Positions 8,292 through 20,957 are shown, counted from the first letter of the stretch. The stretch is 64,000 bases of DNA from Kiloniella laminariae DSM 19542 (GCF_000374005.1 NZ_KB893167.1:109529-173528), one strand, 5' to 3'. Notes: generated from the letters alone by a model not told the origin. Numbers and translations: made by a program.

Positions 8292-9470
8292 ATGGCTGAA
8301 GCTACAATCAAGCCGCTTACGCTCAACTTTGGTCCGCAGCATCCAGCCGCACACGGTGTTCTCCGCCTTGTTATGGAAATGGATGGCGAGATCATCGAGC
8401 GGGCAGATCCGCATATCGGACTCCTGCATCGCGGCACCGAGAAGCTGATCGAATACAAGACCTATCTGCAGGCTTTGCCTTATTTTGACCGTCTCGATTA
8501 TGTCGCACCAATGAACCAGGAGCATGTTTATGCCCTGGCTATTGAAAAGCTGCTGAACATCGAGGTGCCAAAACGCGGCCAGTATATCCGGGTCCTTTAT
8601 TGCGAGATCGGCCGTATTCTGAACCACATTCTGAATATCACGACCTTCGCAATTGACGTTGGCGCGATGACCCCAATTCTCTGGGGTTTCGAGCAGCGTG
8701 AAAAACTGATGGAGTTTTACGAAAGAGCCTGTGGTGCAAGACTCCATGCAGCTTATTTCCGTCCCGGTGGTGTGCATCAGGATCTGCCCGCAGGTCTTCT
8801 TGCTGATATCCTGACATTCTGTGAGCAGTTCCCGGCCTTTCTTGATGACCTTGAGGGACTTCTTACGGAAAACCGGATTTTCCGTCAGCGTACTGTCGAT
8901 ATCGGCACGATCAATTTTGATGAAGCGATGGACTGGGGTTTCTCTGGTCCGATGCTCCGGGGCTCCGGTATCGCCTGGGATCTTCGCAAGTCACAGCCTT
9001 ATGATTGCTATGACGAGATTGATTTTGATATCCCGGTTGGTAAAAACGGGGACTGTTTTGATCGCTATCTCGTTCGCATCGAGGAAATGCGCCAGTCCCA
9101 GCGGATTATTGAGCAGTGCATCGAAAAAATGCCTGAAGGGCCTGTTCTGGCGCCTAATCACAAGGTCACTCCACCTCGACGCGATGATATGAAGCGTTCG
9201 ATGGAGGCGTTGATCCATCACTTTAAACTCTATACCGAAGGATTCCACGTGCCAGAAGGGGAAACCTATACAGCCGTAGAAGCTCCCAAGGGAGAGTTCG
9301 GTGTCTATCTTGTTGCTGACGGATCAAACAGACCGTACCGCTGCAAAATCAAAGCACCGGGATTTGCCCATCTGGCGGCCATGGATTACATGTGCCGTGG
9401 CCATATGTTGGCTGACAGTGTCGCAATTCTCGGATCCATGGATATCGTGTTCGGCGAGGTCGACCGATGA
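8292..9470 (+). CDS. nuoD: NADH-quinone oxidoreductase subunit D
   Basis: NuoD is the 49-kDa-type subunit forming most of the quinone-binding pocket. The 392-residue product contains [12 protein letters not shown] (14-25), [10 protein letters not shown] and the C-terminal [13 protein letters not shown] that is nearly invariant in the family. The start codon follows the nuoC stop with no gap. It overlaps nuoE by 4 bases (ATGA). Confidence 0.98.
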   Translation: MAEATIKPLTLNFGPQHPAAHGVLRLVMEMDGEIIERADPHIGLLHRGTEKLIEYKTYLQALPYFDRLDYVAPMNQEHVYALAIEKLLNIEVPKRGQYIRVLYCEIGRILNHILNITTFAIDVGAMTPILWGFEQREKLMEFYERACGARLHAAYFRPGGVHQDLPAGLLADILTFCEQFPAFLDDLEGLLTENRIFRQRTVDIGTINFDEAMDWGFSGPMLRGSGIAWDLRKSQPYDCYDEIDFDIPVGKNGDCFDRYLVRIEEMRQSQRIIEQCIEKMPEGPVLAPNHKVTPPRRDDMKRSMEALIHHFKLYTEGFHVPEGETYTAVEAPKGEFGVYLVADGSNRPYRCKIKAPGFAHLAAMDYMCRGHMLADSVAILGSMDIVFGEVDR

Positions 9471-10084
9471 AAACCAGTAGTTTTCCAAAAGCAAAAACCG
9501 GCGATTTCAAGTTTACCGAAGAGAATCTTCGCGAAGCCGAAAAACTCGTCGCAAAATATCCCGAAGGCCGTCAGGCCAGTGCAATTATCAGTATGTTCTA
9601 TCTGGCTCAGAAGCAGAACGACGGCTGGTTGCCACCTGAAGCCATTGAGTATGTTGCTGAATATCTCGACATCGCGCCTATCCGTGCGCATGAGGTCGCG
9701 ACTTTCTATACCATGTTCAATCTCAAACCTGTCGGGACTTATTTTATCCAGGTTTGTCGTACCACACCCTGCTGGCTGCGCGGATCCGAAGAGATCCTCA
9801 AGGCTGCGCTTGAGAAAATCGGCGTGAGCAAGGCCGGAGATGTCAGCGAAGATGGTCTCTTCTCTGTTGTTGAGGTCGAGTGTCTAGGTGCCTGCTGTAA
9901 TGCGCCGATGGTGCAGATCAATGACTGGTATTACGAAGACCTGACAGTTGAAAGCATCTCGAGAATTATTGACGAGTTGCGGGCAGGCAAGGAGGTCGCG
10001 ATCGGGTCACAGACCGGACGTCTGACCTCTGCCCCTGAGGGCGAGAGAACAACCCTGAAGGAGGGTGGCGATGCAGATGCTTGA
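9467..10084 (+). CDS. nuoE: NADH-quinone oxidoreductase subunit E
   Basis: NuoE is the thioredoxin-fold 24-kDa-type subunit of the NADH module and holds [2Fe-2S] cluster N1a. Ligands are C97 and C102 (CRTTPC) and C139 and C143 (CLGAC). The N-terminal helical domain ([25 protein letters not shown]) is intact. At 205 residues it is a little longer than E. coli NuoE, with a polar C-terminal extension. It overlaps the nuoD stop and also runs into the nuoF start region. Confidence 0.97.
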   Translation: MKTSSFPKAKTGDFKFTEENLREAEKLVAKYPEGRQASAIISMFYLAQKQNDGWLPPEAIEYVAEYLDIAPIRAHEVATFYTMFNLKPVGTYFIQVCRTTPCWLRGSEEILKAALEKIGVSKAGDVSEDGLFSVVEVECLGACCNAPMVQINDWYYEDLTVESISRIIDELRAGKEVAIGSQTGRLTSAPEGERTTLKEGGDADA

Positions 10085-11363
10085 AGATAAGGATCGTATC
10101 TTTACCAACCTTTATGGCCAGAATGACTGGGGTATCAAAGGTGCCAAGAAACGTGGCATCTGGGATAACACCCATGCTTTGGTTGCGCTGGGACGTGAGG
10201 AAATTGTCAACCGAATGAAAGACTCCGGGTTGCGTGGCCGTGGTGGTGCGGGTTTCCCTGCAGGTATCAAATGGTCATTTATGCCCAAGGAAGATCAGTC
10301 GCGTCCAAGTTATCTTGTTGTGAACGCGGATGAGTCCGAACCAGGGTCCTGTAAAGACCGCGAGATCATGCGTAATGATCCGCACCGTCTGATCGAAGGA
10401 TGTCTGATTGCTGGTTTTGCGATGGGGGCTCATACGGCTTACATCTATATTCGGGGCGAGTATTACCTCGAATCAACCCGTCTTGAAACTGCAGTTGAAG
10501 AAGCCCGGGCAGCCGGGTTGCTCGGCAAGGATGCCTGTGGCTCCGGATGGGCTTTTGATGTGCATGTTCATCGCGGGGCAGGGGCCTATATTTGCGGCGA
10601 AGAAACCGCGCTTCTGGAAAGCCTTGAAGGTAAAAAAGGCCAGCCTCGTCTGAAGCCTCCTTTCCCTGCTGCCTGTGGTCTTTATGGTTGCCCAACAACG
10701 GTGACCAACGTTGAAACGGTTGCTGTCTCTCCGACAATCCTGCGCCGTGGTGCAGACTGGTGGAAGCAGTTCGGACGGGAAAACAATACCGGAACCAAGA
10801 TCTTCTCGATCTCTGGCCATGTAAACCGTCCCTGCAACGTTGAAGAAGCCATGAGCATTCCGTTGCGAGAATTGATCGAAAAACATGCCGGTGGCGTCCG
10901 TGGCGGTTGGGATAACCTTCTTGCGGTGATCCCAGGTGGATCTTCGGTGCCGATGTTGCCAAAACATGTCTGCGATACCATGACAATGGACTTTGACGCC
11001 CTGCGTGAAGCAGGTTCCGGTCTCGGGACAGCTGCGGTTATTGTGATGGACAAGTCTACGGATGTGATTGAGGCGATCTGCCGCCTGTCACACTTCTATC
11101 AGCATGAAAGCTGTGGTCAGTGCACACCGTGTCGCGAAGGAACCGGCTGGATGTTCCGTCTGATGCAACGCATGGTTCGCGGTGAGGCTGATGTCGACGA
11201 GATTGACATGCTTTGGGATGTTACCAAGCAGGTTGAAGGTCATACCATCTGTGCACTTGGTGATGCTGCTGCCTGGCCAATCCAGGGGTTGATCCGCAAT
11301 TTCCGTCCCGAGATGGAAAAACGGATTGAGGCATACAAGCAAGCTCGCCGGGCCGCGGAATAG
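10071..11363 (+). CDS. nuoF: NADH-quinone oxidoreductase subunit F (NADH-binding)
   Basis: NuoF binds NADH and FMN and starts electron transfer through cluster N3. The glycine-rich FMN/NADH motif GRGGAGFP is at 56-63. N3 ligands are C348, C351, C354 (ESCGQCTPC) and C394. I place the start at ATG 10071 because a perfect AAGGAGG (10058-10064) lies six bases upstream; GTG 10065 is also in frame but sits on that site. The product is 430 residues and the start overlaps the end of nuoE by 14 bases. Confidence 0.97.
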   Translation: MQMLEDKDRIFTNLYGQNDWGIKGAKKRGIWDNTHALVALGREEIVNRMKDSGLRGRGGAGFPAGIKWSFMPKEDQSRPSYLVVNADESEPGSCKDREIMRNDPHRLIEGCLIAGFAMGAHTAYIYIRGEYYLESTRLETAVEEARAAGLLGKDACGSGWAFDVHVHRGAGAYICGEETALLESLEGKKGQPRLKPPFPAACGLYGCPTTVTNVETVAVSPTILRRGADWWKQFGRENNTGTKIFSISGHVNRPCNVEEAMSIPLRELIEKHAGGVRGGWDNLLAVIPGGSSVPMLPKHVCDTMTMDFDALREAGSGLGTAAVIVMDKSTDVIEAICRLSHFYQHESCGQCTPCREGTGWMFRLMQRMVRGEADVDEIDMLWDVTKQVEGHTICALGDAAAWPIQGLIRNFRPEMEKRIEAYKQARRAAE

Positions 11364-11372
11364 GAGATACTG

Positions 11373-13439
11373 ATGCCAAAGTTGACGATTGACGGCAAGG
11401 AAATCGAAGTCGCTAACGGCCTGACAGTGCTTCAGGCCTGCGAACTTGCCGGAGCGGAAATTCCCCGCTTCTGTTACCACGAACGTCTGTCCGTTGCAGG
11501 AAACTGCCGGATGTGTCTGGTGGAAATGGAACGGGCGCCGAAGCCCATTGCATCCTGTGCGATGCCTGTGGGCGAAGGCATGGTTATTAAAACCGATACC
11601 GATCTCGTGAAAAAAGCCCGCAAGGGCGTGATGGAATTCCTGCTGATCAACCACCCGCTTGACTGTCCGATCTGTGACCAGGGCGGTGAGTGTGACCTGC
11701 AGGATCAGGCCATGGCCTTTGGTCTTGATCACGGACGCTACAAGGAAAACAAACGCGCGGTTAAAGAAAAATACATGGGGCCTTTGATCAAGACGATCAT
11801 GACCCGTTGTATCCAGTGTACCCGCTGTGTGCGTTTCTCCACCGAAGTTGCCGGTATCGAGGAAGTCGGGTTGCTTCATCGCGGTGAAAAAGTCGAGATC
11901 ACCACTCTGGAGAAGGCAGTTAATTCCGAACTTTCCGGAAACCTGGTTGATGTCTGTCCGGTTGGTGCCCTGACGTCCAAGCCTTATGCTTTCAACGCCC
12001 GTCCCTGGGAGCTGAAAAAAGTCAACTCCATTGACGTGATGGATGCGCTTGGTTCCAACATTCGCATCGATGTTCGTGGGCGAGAAGTTCTCCGTGTTCT
12101 TCCCCGTATTCATGAAGATGTGAATGAAGAGTGGATTACCGATAAAACCCGTTACATTACCGATGGTCTGAAGCGCCAGCGTCTTGACCGTCCTTATGTT
12201 CGTGTTGATGGCAAACTGCGTGCGGCGAGCTGGGATGAAGCTTTTGCGGTGATCAAAGACAAGATCACAGGCCTTAAAGGTACTGAAATTGCAGCTCTTG
12301 CCGGTGATCTTTGTGATGCAGAATCAATGCTGGCGCTCAAGGATCTGATGGCGAACCTTGGCTCCGAGAATATTGATTGTCGCCAGGACGGCGCCAAACT
12401 GGATGCTTCAAGCCGGGCTGATTATCTTTTCAACAGCTCTATTGCCGGTATTGAAGAGGCGGACGCCGTTCTTATCGTCGGTAGTAACCCGCGTTGGGAA
12501 GCTGCTTTGATCAATACCCGTCTTCGCAAGCGTTTCCTGACTGGTGCGCTCAAAGTTGGTGTCATTGGGGAAGCGGTCGATCTGACTTATGATTACGATT
12601 ATCTTGGGGCGGGTCCTGACACACTCAAGGAAGTTGCTGAGGGTAAAAATGCCTTTGCCAAAGTTCTTGAAGGCGCAAAGAAACCGATGATCATTCTTGG
12701 AATGGGCGCTCTGGCACGTAAAGACGGTGCTGGGGTTTTCGCTTTGGCCAAGAAAATTAGTAAAAAGTTTGATCTGGTTCACGAAGGCTGGAACGGTTTT
12801 AACGTTCTGCATACAGCGGCCTCTCGGGTTGCTGCCCTGGATCTGGGATTTGTCCCCGGCAAGAAAGGCCTTGATGTCGAGGCAACACTTGCTGCTGCTG
12901 AAAAAGGTAAGATCAAGGCTGTGTATCTGCTCGGGGCTGATGAACTTGATGTTTCAAAGCTGAAAGACGCTTTTGTGATCTATCAGGGGCATCATGGTGA
13001 CAAAGGAGCTTCGGTTGCAGATGTCATTCTGCCGGGGGCTGCCTATACCGAAAAGAACGGTACCTATGTGAATACTGAAGGTCGTGTACAGCTGGGACGT
13101 CTGGCTGCATTCCCTCCGGGCGAAGCACGAGAAGACTGGACCATTATCCGAGCTCTCTCGGAACAGGTTGGTGAGGCATTGCCTTATGACAACCTTGGTC
13201 AGCTTCGTCAGCGCCTGATTGAAGTCAATCCGGTTTTTGCTGCGGTTGACCAGATTGGCCAGAGTGACTGGAATGATAAGGCCTCAGACAAGGGAGAGAT
13301 CAGCTCGGACCCGTTTGTTCTGGCAATTGAGAACTTCTATATGACTGATCCAATCAGCCGTTCATCCGAAACGATGTCTGCCTGTACAGCACAGTTTGTA
13401 TTGGGCAAAGAGCAGGGAGCTACTGGAACAAATGGCTGA
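11373..13439 (+). CDS. nuoG: NADH-quinone oxidoreductase subunit G
   Basis: NuoG is the large 75-kDa-type subunit carrying several Fe-S clusters. Visible ligands are C34, C45, C48 and C62 for [2Fe-2S] N1b, H94, C98, C101 and C107 for N5, and C146, C149, C152 and C195 for N4. The C-terminal two thirds is a molybdopterin-oxidoreductase-like domain without a molybdenum site, as in other complex I enzymes. The length of 688 residues matches the alphaproteobacterial and mitochondrial type. AGGAGA precedes the ATG. The end overlaps nuoH by 8 bases. Confidence 0.97.
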   Translation: MPKLTIDGKEIEVANGLTVLQACELAGAEIPRFCYHERLSVAGNCRMCLVEMERAPKPIASCAMPVGEGMVIKTDTDLVKKARKGVMEFLLINHPLDCPICDQGGECDLQDQAMAFGLDHGRYKENKRAVKEKYMGPLIKTIMTRCIQCTRCVRFSTEVAGIEEVGLLHRGEKVEITTLEKAVNSELSGNLVDVCPVGALTSKPYAFNARPWELKKVNSIDVMDALGSNIRIDVRGREVLRVLPRIHEDVNEEWITDKTRYITDGLKRQRLDRPYVRVDGKLRAASWDEAFAVIKDKITGLKGTEIAALAGDLCDAESMLALKDLMANLGSENIDCRQDGAKLDASSRADYLFNSSIAGIEEADAVLIVGSNPRWEAALINTRLRKRFLTGALKVGVIGEAVDLTYDYDYLGAGPDTLKEVAEGKNAFAKVLEGAKKPMIILGMGALARKDGAGVFALAKKISKKFDLVHEGWNGFNVLHTAASRVAALDLGFVPGKKGLDVEATLAAAEKGKIKAVYLLGADELDVSKLKDAFVIYQGHHGDKGASVADVILPGAAYTEKNGTYVNTEGRVQLGRLAAFPPGEAREDWTIIRALSEQVGEALPYDNLGQLRQRLIEVNPVFAAVDQIGQSDWNDKASDKGEISSDPFVLAIENFYMTDPISRSSETMSACTAQFVLGKEQGATGTNG

Positions 13440-14463
13440 ACTCTGGGAAGGATACGCTCTGCCGACGATTATTATCGTTGCACAGATCATGGCAATCGTC
13501 GGACCTCTGTTGATTGCGGTGGCCTACCTGACGTTGGCTGAGCGCAAGGTGATTGGTGCGATGCAGCTGCGCAAGGGACCCAACGTGGTTGGTCCTTTTG
13601 GCCTGTTGCAGCCTTTTGCCGATGCTGTAAAGCTGATGATGAAAGAAACAATCATGCCTTCCGGGGCAAACAGGATTGTTTTCATCATGGCCCCGATGCT
13701 TACTTTCATTCTCAGCCTTGTTGCCTGGGCGGTTATTCCTTTTGGCGAAGGTCTGGTTGTCAGTGACATCAATGTTGGAATTCTCTACCTCTTTGCTATT
13801 TCATCTCTCGGTGTTTACGGGGTGATCATGGCGGGGTGGGCATCGAACTCTAAATACCCCTTCATCGGGGCATTGCGCTCTGCGGCCCAGATGGTTTCCT
13901 ACGAAGTCTCCATGGGACTTGTGATTATCACTGTGCTGATGTGTGTCGGGTCTTTGAACCTGTCTGATATCGTGATGGCACAGAAGGGCGATTACGGCTT
14001 GCTTAACTGGTATGCCTTTCCACTTCTGCCGATGTTCGTGATTTTTTTCATCTCCATTTTGGCTGAAACCAACCGTTCTCCTTTTGATTTGCCGGAAGGC
14101 GAGTCCGAGATTGTTGCTGGTTTTATGGTTGAATATTCCTCGATGAGCTTTGCGCTCTTCTTCCTTGGGGAATACGCGAACATGATCCTGATGAGCGCCA
14201 TGGCTGCAATCCTCTTCATGGGTGGCTGGTTGCCTCCATTTGATATTGCACCGTTCAACTGGATCCCCGGGCCAATCTGGTTTTCTTTGAAAATCGCTTT
14301 TGTTCTTTTCTGTTTTCTCTGGGTTCGTGCCACATTCCCGCGTTTCCGCTATGACCAGCTGATGCGTCTGGGGTGGAAAGTATTCCTGCCGTTCACTCTT
14401 TTCTGGGTGCTCTTGACGGCGGGCGTGCTGGTTGGCTTCGACCTGTTACCTGCTGCACATTGA
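13432..14463 (+). CDS. nuoH: NADH-quinone oxidoreductase subunit H
   Basis: NuoH is the eight-helix membrane subunit that joins the peripheral arm to the proton pumps and helps form the quinone cavity. Conserved segments include [17 protein letters not shown], the acidic loop around [16 protein letters not shown] and [17 protein letters not shown]. The start is ATG 13432 ([10 protein letters not shown]), which overlaps the nuoG stop; the open frame extends further upstream inside nuoG but without family similarity. The product is 343 residues. Confidence 0.97.
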   Translation: MAELWEGYALPTIIIVAQIMAIVGPLLIAVAYLTLAERKVIGAMQLRKGPNVVGPFGLLQPFADAVKLMMKETIMPSGANRIVFIMAPMLTFILSLVAWAVIPFGEGLVVSDINVGILYLFAISSLGVYGVIMAGWASNSKYPFIGALRSAAQMVSYEVSMGLVIITVLMCVGSLNLSDIVMAQKGDYGLLNWYAFPLLPMFVIFFISILAETNRSPFDLPEGESEIVAGFMVEYSSMSFALFFLGEYANMILMSAMAAILFMGGWLPPFDIAPFNWIPGPIWFSLKIAFVLFCFLWVRATFPRFRYDQLMRLGWKVFLPFTLFWVLLTAGVLVGFDLLPAAH

Positions 14464-14517
14464 GGCCTGGTGATGGATAACAAACAAATAAAAAGAAATA
14501 TGGAGAGATAGAGGACT

Positions 14518-15006
14518 ATGGCATTTATGAGAAACCCCGCCCGCAGTCTTCTCCTTACCGAGCTGATTTCCGGGATGGCCCTGACCTTGAAGTACTTCTT
14601 CAAGCCAAAGGTAACCCTGAACTATCCTTATGAAAAAGGACCAATCAGTGCGCGTTTTCGCGGCGAGCATGCCTTGCGCCGTTATCCAAACGGTGAAGAG
14701 CGCTGCATTGCCTGTAAACTGTGCGAAGCGATTTGTCCGGCTCAGGCGATTACGATTGAAGCCGAACCTCGTGATGACGGCAGTCGACGGACGACCCGTT
14801 ACGACATCGATATGACGAAGTGTATCTATTGCGGTTTCTGTCAGGAAGCTTGCCCGGTTGACGCCATTGTGGAAGGTCCGAACTTTGAGTTCGCGACCGA
14901 AACACGTGAAGAGCTGTTCTACAACAAGGACAAGCTGCTCGAGAATGGTGATCGCTGGGAAACTGAACTTGCCCAGAGCATCGCACTGGATGCGCCTTAC
15001 CGCTAA
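14518..15006 (+). CDS. nuoI: NADH-quinone oxidoreductase subunit I
   Basis: NuoI is the 8Fe-ferredoxin-like subunit carrying clusters N6a and N6b between NuoG and NuoB. Two classical motifs are present: C63, C66, C69, C73 and C102, C105, C108, C112. The amphipathic N terminus ([18 protein letters not shown]) lies along the membrane surface. The length of 162 residues is standard for alphaproteobacteria. A GAGG ribosome site precedes the ATG. Confidence 0.98.
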   Translation: MAFMRNPARSLLLTELISGMALTLKYFFKPKVTLNYPYEKGPISARFRGEHALRRYPNGEERCIACKLCEAICPAQAITIEAEPRDDGSRRTTRYDIDMTKCIYCGFCQEACPVDAIVEGPNFEFATETREELFYNKDKLLENGDRWETELAQSIALDAPYR

Positions 15007-15080
15007 GAGCTTGGGATTGAGATTGTGTCAAAATACAACACTGTTTGCCGAAACCGGGCTCGTAAAGAAAGGGTAGCCAA

Positions 15081-15692
15081 ATGATTATACAGGCTCTCGT
15101 CTTTTATGTTTTTGCTGCTGTTACCATCGCCGCAGGGCTGATGGTTATCACGGCTCGTAACCCTGTACATTCTGTACTGTTCCTGATCCTCGCTTTCTTC
15201 AATGCTGCCGGACTTTTTGTCCTGATGGGCGCTGAGTTTCTGGCGATGATCCTGGTTGTGGTCTATGTCGGGGCTGTTGCTGTTCTCTTCCTTTTTGTCG
15301 TGATGATGCTTGATATCAATGTCGAGAAAGCACGGCAGGGGTTTAAGAAGTATCTCTTTATCGGTGGGGCGATTGGACTGGTCCTGCTGGTTGAGTTGGT
15401 CTTGATCCTCAGCAGCGTTGTTTCTACCGATGTGAGTGTGGTTGCCTCTGTACCGATCCCGGCGATTGACGATGTGCATAACACCCGTGCTCTGGGGCAG
15501 GTCCTCTACACCAAATACGTATATCTCTTTGAAGCTTCCGGGATGATCCTTCTCGTTGCGATGATTGGTGCCATTGTGCTGACCTTGCGTAAACGCGAAG
15601 GTGTCCGCCGTCAGGTAATTGCCGATCAGGTGAACCGGAGCCGTGAAGAGGCCGTTGAAATCAAAAAAGTATCCAGCGGGAGTGGCATCTAA
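15081..15692 (+). CDS. nuoJ: NADH-quinone oxidoreductase subunit J
   Basis: NuoJ is a five-helix membrane subunit of the proton-translocating arm. The 203-residue product begins with [19 protein letters not shown] and contains the conserved [20 protein letters not shown] and [18 protein letters not shown] segments. The cytoplasmic C terminus is charged. AAAGGGT lies before the ATG. nuoK follows after only two bases. Confidence 0.97.
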   Translation: MIIQALVFYVFAAVTIAAGLMVITARNPVHSVLFLILAFFNAAGLFVLMGAEFLAMILVVVYVGAVAVLFLFVVMMLDINVEKARQGFKKYLFIGGAIGLVLLVELVLILSSVVSTDVSVVASVPIPAIDDVHNTRALGQVLYTKYVYLFEASGMILLVAMIGAIVLTLRKREGVRRQVIADQVNRSREEAVEIKKVSSGSGI

Positions 15693-15694
15693 CC

Positions 15695-16006
15695 ATGTTA
15701 GAAATTGGTCTGGCCCATTACCTGATCGTTGCGGCGGTTTTGTTTACAATGGGTATCTTTGGCATCTTTCTGAACAGAAAGAACGTCATTGTTATCATGA
15801 TGTCCATTGAGCTGATGTTGCTTGCCGTAAACATCAATTTTGTGGCGTTCTCAACTCACCTGGGTGACCTGGTTGGTCAGGTCTTCTCGATCTTCATCCT
15901 GACTGTTGCAGCCGCTGAGGCTGCGATCGGGCTGGCGATCCTGGTGATCTACTTCCGTAACCGCGGATCTATCGCGGTTGAAGACATCAACGTGATGAAG
16001 GGCTAG
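15695..16006 (+). CDS. nuoK: NADH-quinone oxidoreductase subunit K
   Basis: NuoK is a 103-residue, three-helix antiporter-like subunit. The conserved membrane glutamates are visible in [14 protein letters not shown] and in [12 protein letters not shown], which are needed for proton pumping in the family. The spacing of two bases from nuoJ and seven bases to the nuoL start supports one operon. Confidence 0.97.
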   Translation: MLEIGLAHYLIVAAVLFTMGIFGIFLNRKNVIVIMMSIELMLLAVNINFVAFSTHLGDLVGQVFSIFILTVAAAEAAIGLAILVIYFRNRGSIAVEDINVMKG

Positions 16007-16013
16007 TTTGACG

Positions 16014-17948
16014 ATGGAAAACTATATTGTCTTTCTGCCCTTGCTCGGTGCTTTTATTGCCGGACTGTTCGGGCGCTTTATCGGAGATCGCGGGGCGCAG
16101 GTTGTAACCACAGGGTTACTGCTTGTATCTGCTTTCCTGTCCATTCTGGTTTTCAAAGATGTGGCTCTGGACGGCAACAGCCGTTCCACCGACCTCTTTA
16201 CCTGGATCAACTCCGGCGATTTCATCCTCTCCTGGGCGTTGAATATCGATACCCTGACGGCTGTCATGCTGATTGTTGTGACTGTGGTTTCCTCCATGGT
16301 GCACCTCTATTCAGTCGGTTACATGTCCGAAGACAAATCGATTTCCCGCTTTTTCTCCTATCTGTCGCTCTTTACCTTCTTCATGCTGATGCTGGTGACC
16401 TCTTCCAATCTGGTCCAGATGTTCTTTGGCTGGGAAGGGGTGGGACTGGCATCGTACCTTCTGATCGGTTTCTGGTACGAAAAACAGTCAGCCTGTGCTG
16501 CAGCGATCAAGGCCTTCCTGGTCAACCGCGTTGCCGATATCGGTTTTGCTCTTGGCATCATGGGGGTCTATGTTCTCTTTGGGACCGTAGATTTCGCGGC
16601 GATCTTTCCCCAGGCAGAAGCCCTTTCAACAGCACAGATTACTTTCCTGAACTTCGAAGGCCATGCGCTGACGATTATCTGTCTGCTGCTGTTCATCGGC
16701 GCCATGGGGAAATCTGCCCAGTTGGGGCTGCACACCTGGTTGCCTGATGCGATGGAAGGACCGACACCGGTTTCCGCGCTTATTCATGCGGCGACGATGG
16801 TGACAGCGGGTGTCTTCATGCTCTGTCGTTTCTCGCCAGTGTTTGAATATGCTCCCTTCGCCCTTGAGGTTGTGACCTATGTTGGGGCTGCGACAGCATT
16901 CTTTGCCGCAACAATCGGTCTGACCCAATTTGATATCAAACGCGTGATTGCCTATTCAACCTGTTCCCAGCTGGGATACATGTTCTTTGCAATCGGTGTG
17001 TCGGCCTATGGTGGTGCGATTTTCCACCTTATGACGCACGCTTTCTTCAAAGCCCTGTTGTTCCTTGGTGCGGGCTCGGTTATTCACGCCATGCATCACG
17101 AACAGGACATGCGCAAGATGGGCGGGATCTGGAAGATGATTCCGGCAACCTATCTGCTGATGTGGGTTGGCTCTATCGCTCTGGCGGGACTGCCTCCTTT
17201 TGCCGGGTACTTTTCCAAGGATCTTATTCTTGAAGCTGCCTATGCCGCGCATTCTACTCAGGGAACATTCGCTTTCTGGGCCGGGACAGCTGCTGCCTTC
17301 ATGACGGCTTTCTATTCCTGGCGTCTGCTGATCATGACCTTCCATGGCAATCCCCGTGCCGACGAGCACACCATGAAAGGTGTTCATGAATCTCCGATGA
17401 CCATGATGATCCCTCTGCTGGTTCTGGCGCTCGGAGCGGTGTTTGCTGGCTGGCTTGGCTACAGTTACTTCGTTGGTGATATGAGAGCTGAATTCTGGGG
17501 CGAGGCAATCTTTGTTCTGGAAGCAAACGATAGTGTTGAGGCCGCGCATCATGTGCCGACCTGGGTCAAGCTTGTGCCTTTGATCGCTGCTATCAGCGGG
17601 ATTGTACTGGCTTATGTGTTCTACATGTTTGCACCGGGACTGCCCGCAGCCTTTGTTCGCATGGTCAAGCCGGTTCACAGCTTTGTCTACAAAAAGTGGA
17701 TGTTTGACGAACTCTATGACTTCCTGTTCGTTCAACCAGCCCGTAAACTTGGCCGGTTCCTGTGGAAATCCGGTGATGGGGCGGTGATTGATGCCTATGG
17801 TCCGGATGGGGTCTCTGCTCTCACCCGCCGCCTTGCAGGTCGGGCAAGTCGCCTGCAGAGCGGGTATGTCTACCACTATGCCTTTGCCATGCTGATCGGG
17901 GTTGTTGCCCTGATCACCTGGTACATTGTTACCAACGCAGGTGTGTAA
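16014..17948 (+). CDS. nuoL: NADH-quinone oxidoreductase subunit L
   Basis: NuoL is the distal antiporter-like proton pump with the long lateral helix. The 644-residue product contains [40 protein letters not shown] and [15 protein letters not shown], the core Glu/Lys/His pumping region. The C-terminal hydrophobic segment after the lateral helix is intact. ATG 16014 is preferred on codon grounds, although TTG 16008 is better spaced from AAGGG at 15998-16002 and would add two residues. Confidence 0.96.
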   Translation: MENYIVFLPLLGAFIAGLFGRFIGDRGAQVVTTGLLLVSAFLSILVFKDVALDGNSRSTDLFTWINSGDFILSWALNIDTLTAVMLIVVTVVSSMVHLYSVGYMSEDKSISRFFSYLSLFTFFMLMLVTSSNLVQMFFGWEGVGLASYLLIGFWYEKQSACAAAIKAFLVNRVADIGFALGIMGVYVLFGTVDFAAIFPQAEALSTAQITFLNFEGHALTIICLLLFIGAMGKSAQLGLHTWLPDAMEGPTPVSALIHAATMVTAGVFMLCRFSPVFEYAPFALEVVTYVGAATAFFAATIGLTQFDIKRVIAYSTCSQLGYMFFAIGVSAYGGAIFHLMTHAFFKALLFLGAGSVIHAMHHEQDMRKMGGIWKMIPATYLLMWVGSIALAGLPPFAGYFSKDLILEAAYAAHSTQGTFAFWAGTAAAFMTAFYSWRLLIMTFHGNPRADEHTMKGVHESPMTMMIPLLVLALGAVFAGWLGYSYFVGDMRAEFWGEAIFVLEANDSVEAAHHVPTWVKLVPLIAAISGIVLAYVFYMFAPGLPAAFVRMVKPVHSFVYKKWMFDELYDFLFVQPARKLGRFLWKSGDGAVIDAYGPDGVSALTRRLAGRASRLQSGYVYHYAFAMLIGVVALITWYIVTNAGV

Positions 17949-17953
17949 GAGTT

Positions 17954-19483
17954 ATGCAAGATCATCTTCTATCTATCGTGACCTTTGCACCACTGTTTGG
18001 TGCGCTGGCGATCATTCTGCTGGTTCGAAGCGAGAATGAAGAAGCCGTTGCCAAAAATTCCCGCTGGGTAGCCCTCTGGGTTTCCGGTGTGACTTTTCTG
18101 GTATCGCTGTTCCTCTGGACCGGATTTGAACAGGGGACGTCAGACTTCCAGTTTGTCGAACAGGTTGAATGGATGCCATCCCTTGGTCTGACCTACCATA
18201 TGGGGGTCGACGGGATATCCGTTCTTTTTGTCCTGCTGTCTACGCTGTTGACACCGATCTGTATCATTTCGTCCTGGGGCGCTGTTAAAAAACGCGTCAA
18301 GGAATACATGATCGCCTTTCTGATTCTGGAAACGATGATGATCGGCATGTTCTGTGCCCTTGATATCGTCGTCTTCTATGTCTTCTTTGAAGGTGTTCTG
18401 ATCCCGATGTTCCTGATTATCGGGATCTGGGGTGGCGAACGCCGGGTCTACGCGGCATTCAAGCTGTTCCTTTATACCCTGGCGGGCTCTGTTCTGATGC
18501 TGGTTGCCATTCTGGCAATGTATTTTGAATCAGGGACTGCCAACATCGTCGAATTGCTTGCCTACAGCTTCCCGGTAGAGATGCAGAAGTGGCTCTGGGT
18601 TGCATTTTTTGCTTCCTTTGCTGTCAAGGTGCCGATGTGGCCGGTTCACACATGGTTGCCGGATGCTCATGTTGAAGCGCCAACTGCCGGATCGGTTATT
18701 CTGGCGGGTGTTCTGCTGAAAATGGGTGCTTACGGGTTCCTCCGGTTCTCTATGCCAATGATGCCGGATGCGTCGCTTTATTTCTCTCCGCTGGTTTATG
18801 CCCTGTCGATTGTCGCGGTGATCTATACGTCACTGGTGGCATTGGCGCAGGAAGACATGAAAAAGCTGATTGCCTATTCTTCGGTTGCCCATATGGGATA
18901 TGTGACCATCGGGATCTTTGCAGCAAACCAGCAGGGCGTTGAGGGTGCAATCTACCAGATGCTGTCTCACGGAGTTGTTTCTGCAGCGCTCTTCCTTTGT
19001 GTTGGTGTTGTTTATGACCGTATGCACACCCGCGAGATCAATCGCTATGGCGGTGTCGTTGAAAAGATGCCGAACTATGCACTTGTCTTCATGGTCTTCA
19101 TGCTGGCCTCTGTCGGTCTGCCCGGTACAGGCGGGTTTGTTGGTGAGTTTTTGGTTCTGGTTGGTGCTTTCAAAGCCAATACCTGGGTTGCCGCACTTGC
19201 CGCGACAGGGATGGTTCTGGGGGCGGCCTATATGCTCTGGCTTTACCGCAAGGTCGTGTTTGGCAAACTTGAAAAGGATGATCTGAAATCGCTTCTGGAT
19301 CTCAGTCTGCGTGAAAAGGCAATCTTTTTGCCTTTGCTGCTGATCACGCTCTGGATGGGGATTTATCCGCCAAGCTTCCTGAACATCATGTCTGCTTCTG
19401 TAAGCAATCTAGTCAACAACTACGAGGCAGCCATTACCGCCTCTAATGCCGCGCCGATGTTTGCGCAGGTATTTGGTCAATAG
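17954..19483 (+). CDS. nuoM: NADH-quinone oxidoreductase subunit M
   Basis: NuoM is the second large antiporter-like pump of the membrane arm. The 509-residue protein has [35 protein letters not shown] and [14 protein letters not shown], which include the key membrane glutamate, lysines and histidines. It starts five bases after nuoL and ends 13 bases before nuoN. Confidence 0.97.
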   Translation: MQDHLLSIVTFAPLFGALAIILLVRSENEEAVAKNSRWVALWVSGVTFLVSLFLWTGFEQGTSDFQFVEQVEWMPSLGLTYHMGVDGISVLFVLLSTLLTPICIISSWGAVKKRVKEYMIAFLILETMMIGMFCALDIVVFYVFFEGVLIPMFLIIGIWGGERRVYAAFKLFLYTLAGSVLMLVAILAMYFESGTANIVELLAYSFPVEMQKWLWVAFFASFAVKVPMWPVHTWLPDAHVEAPTAGSVILAGVLLKMGAYGFLRFSMPMMPDASLYFSPLVYALSIVAVIYTSLVALAQEDMKKLIAYSSVAHMGYVTIGIFAANQQGVEGAIYQMLSHGVVSAALFLCVGVVYDRMHTREINRYGGVVEKMPNYALVFMVFMLASVGLPGTGGFVGEFLVLVGAFKANTWVAALAATGMVLGAAYMLWLYRKVVFGKLEKDDLKSLLDLSLREKAIFLPLLLITLWMGIYPPSFLNIMSASVSNLVNNYEAAITASNAAPMFAQVFGQ

Positions 19484-19496
19484 AGGGGCTATCAAG

Positions 19497-20951
19497 ATGA
19501 TCACAACAGATCTGACCATGGCATTGCCCGAGATTTTCCTGGCCTGTGCTGCAACGACTCTGCTGCTTTTCGGGGCTTTCCGGGGAGAGCAGGGGGCGAG
19601 CTTTATTTCCGCGTTGTCTGTTGCCGTTCTGGCGATTGCCTTTGGCCTGATTTTCCTGGGCAATCGCCCGGAAGGTGTGGCTTTTGGTGGGCTTTTTGTC
19701 GTCGATGCCTATGGCGACTATATGAAGCTTGTGGTTCTGGTGGCTGCCGGTTTCGGTATTCTCATGACGCAGCGTTTCATTGAACGCGAAGGGATGGACC
19801 GTTTCGAAATTCCGGTGCTGATGGTTCTCGCAACCCTTGGCATGCTCATGATGATTTCGGCCAATGACCTGATGTCGCTCTATGTCGGTCTCGAACTGCA
19901 GAGCCTTTCGCTCTATGTTATTGCCGCCATCCGTCGGGAAAACCTGAAGTCATCCGAAGCGGGCCTGAAGTACTTTGTTCTTGGGGCGCTGTCCTCCGGA
20001 ATGTTGCTGTACGGCTCATCCATGGTTTATGGTTTTACCGGTGCAACCGACTTTGCCGTTATCGGTGAAAATCTCTCTGTTGCCCTGTCAACCGGAGGCG
20101 TTCCCGAAATCGGCCTGATTGTTGGTCTGGTCTTTATCTGCGCCGCGATTGCCTTCAAGATCTCTGCCGTGCCGTTCCACATGTGGACACCGGATGTTTA
20201 TGAAGGTGCGCCGACACCGGTGACGGCTTTCTTTGCCTCGGCACCAAAAGTTGCCGGAATTACCCTCTTTGCCCGTGTCCTCAGCGATCCTTTTGGTTCG
20301 CTGGTTGGTGAGTGGCAGCAGATTATTGTCTTTGTTGCCCTGGCATCGATGATCCTTGGATCTCTTGCCGCGATCAAGCAGACCAATATCAAGCGTCTGA
20401 TGGCCTATAGCTCGATTGGTAATATCGGTTATGCTCTGGTTGGTCTGGCTGCGGGAACCCAGGCGGGTATTGAAGGTCTGCTGATCTACATGACCATCTA
20501 TATCTTTATGAACATGGGAACTTTCGCCTGCATTCTCAGCATGCGCCAGAAAGGAACCATGGTCGAGAATATTGAAGACCTTAAGGGATTGAGCAAAACC
20601 AGTCCTTTGATGGCTTTTGCCCTGACCGTTTTCATGTTCTCCATGGCGGGTATTCCTCCTCTTGCCGGTTTCTTTGGCAAGTATGTGGTCTTTGCTGCCG
20701 CGGTTGATGCGGGCCTGACTACACTGGCCGTTATCGGGGTTTTGACCTCGGTGATTGGTGCTTTCTACTATCTGCGTATTATCAAGGTGATGTATTTCGA
20801 TGAGCCAACGGCGTCTTTTGACAAGCCGATCGGGGGTGAAATGACGTTGGTACTGACGGTTTCATCTGTCTTCATCGTATTTTTCATTCTGTTCTCTTCG
20901 CCGATAATGGACGGGGCTGCGCTGGCGGCTTCTGCCCTGTTTGCGGGATAG
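19497..20951 (+). CDS. nuoN: NADH-quinone oxidoreductase subunit N
   Basis: NuoN is the third antiporter-like pump and the last nuo gene. The 484-residue product has LYVGLELQSLSLYVIAAI, KISAVPFHMWTPDVYEGAPT and KRLMAYSSIGNIGYAL. I use ATG 19497 (MITTDLTMALPEIF), preceded by AGAGGGG, instead of the longer frame that begins inside nuoM. birA begins six bases later, so the operon probably continues beyond complex I. Confidence 0.97.
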   Translation: MITTDLTMALPEIFLACAATTLLLFGAFRGEQGASFISALSVAVLAIAFGLIFLGNRPEGVAFGGLFVVDAYGDYMKLVVLVAAGFGILMTQRFIEREGMDRFEIPVLMVLATLGMLMMISANDLMSLYVGLELQSLSLYVIAAIRRENLKSSEAGLKYFVLGALSSGMLLYGSSMVYGFTGATDFAVIGENLSVALSTGGVPEIGLIVGLVFICAAIAFKISAVPFHMWTPDVYEGAPTPVTAFFASAPKVAGITLFARVLSDPFGSLVGEWQQIIVFVALASMILGSLAAIKQTNIKRLMAYSSIGNIGYALVGLAAGTQAGIEGLLIYMTIYIFMNMGTFACILSMRQKGTMVENIEDLKGLSKTSPLMAFALTVFMFSMAGIPPLAGFFGKYVVFAAAVDAGLTTLAVIGVLTSVIGAFYYLRIIKVMYFDEPTASFDKPIGGEMTLVLTVSSVFIVFFILFSSPIMDGAALAASALFAG

Positions 20952-20957
20952 TGACAT

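Noticed and set aside
7683..8777. 364-codon minus-strand frame over nuoC and nuoD
   Set aside because: Entirely antisense to two intact conserved genes, with no recognisable domain.
11088..12113. 341-codon minus-strand frame over nuoF and nuoG
   Set aside because: Antisense shadow; the plus-strand genes carry all Fe-S ligands.
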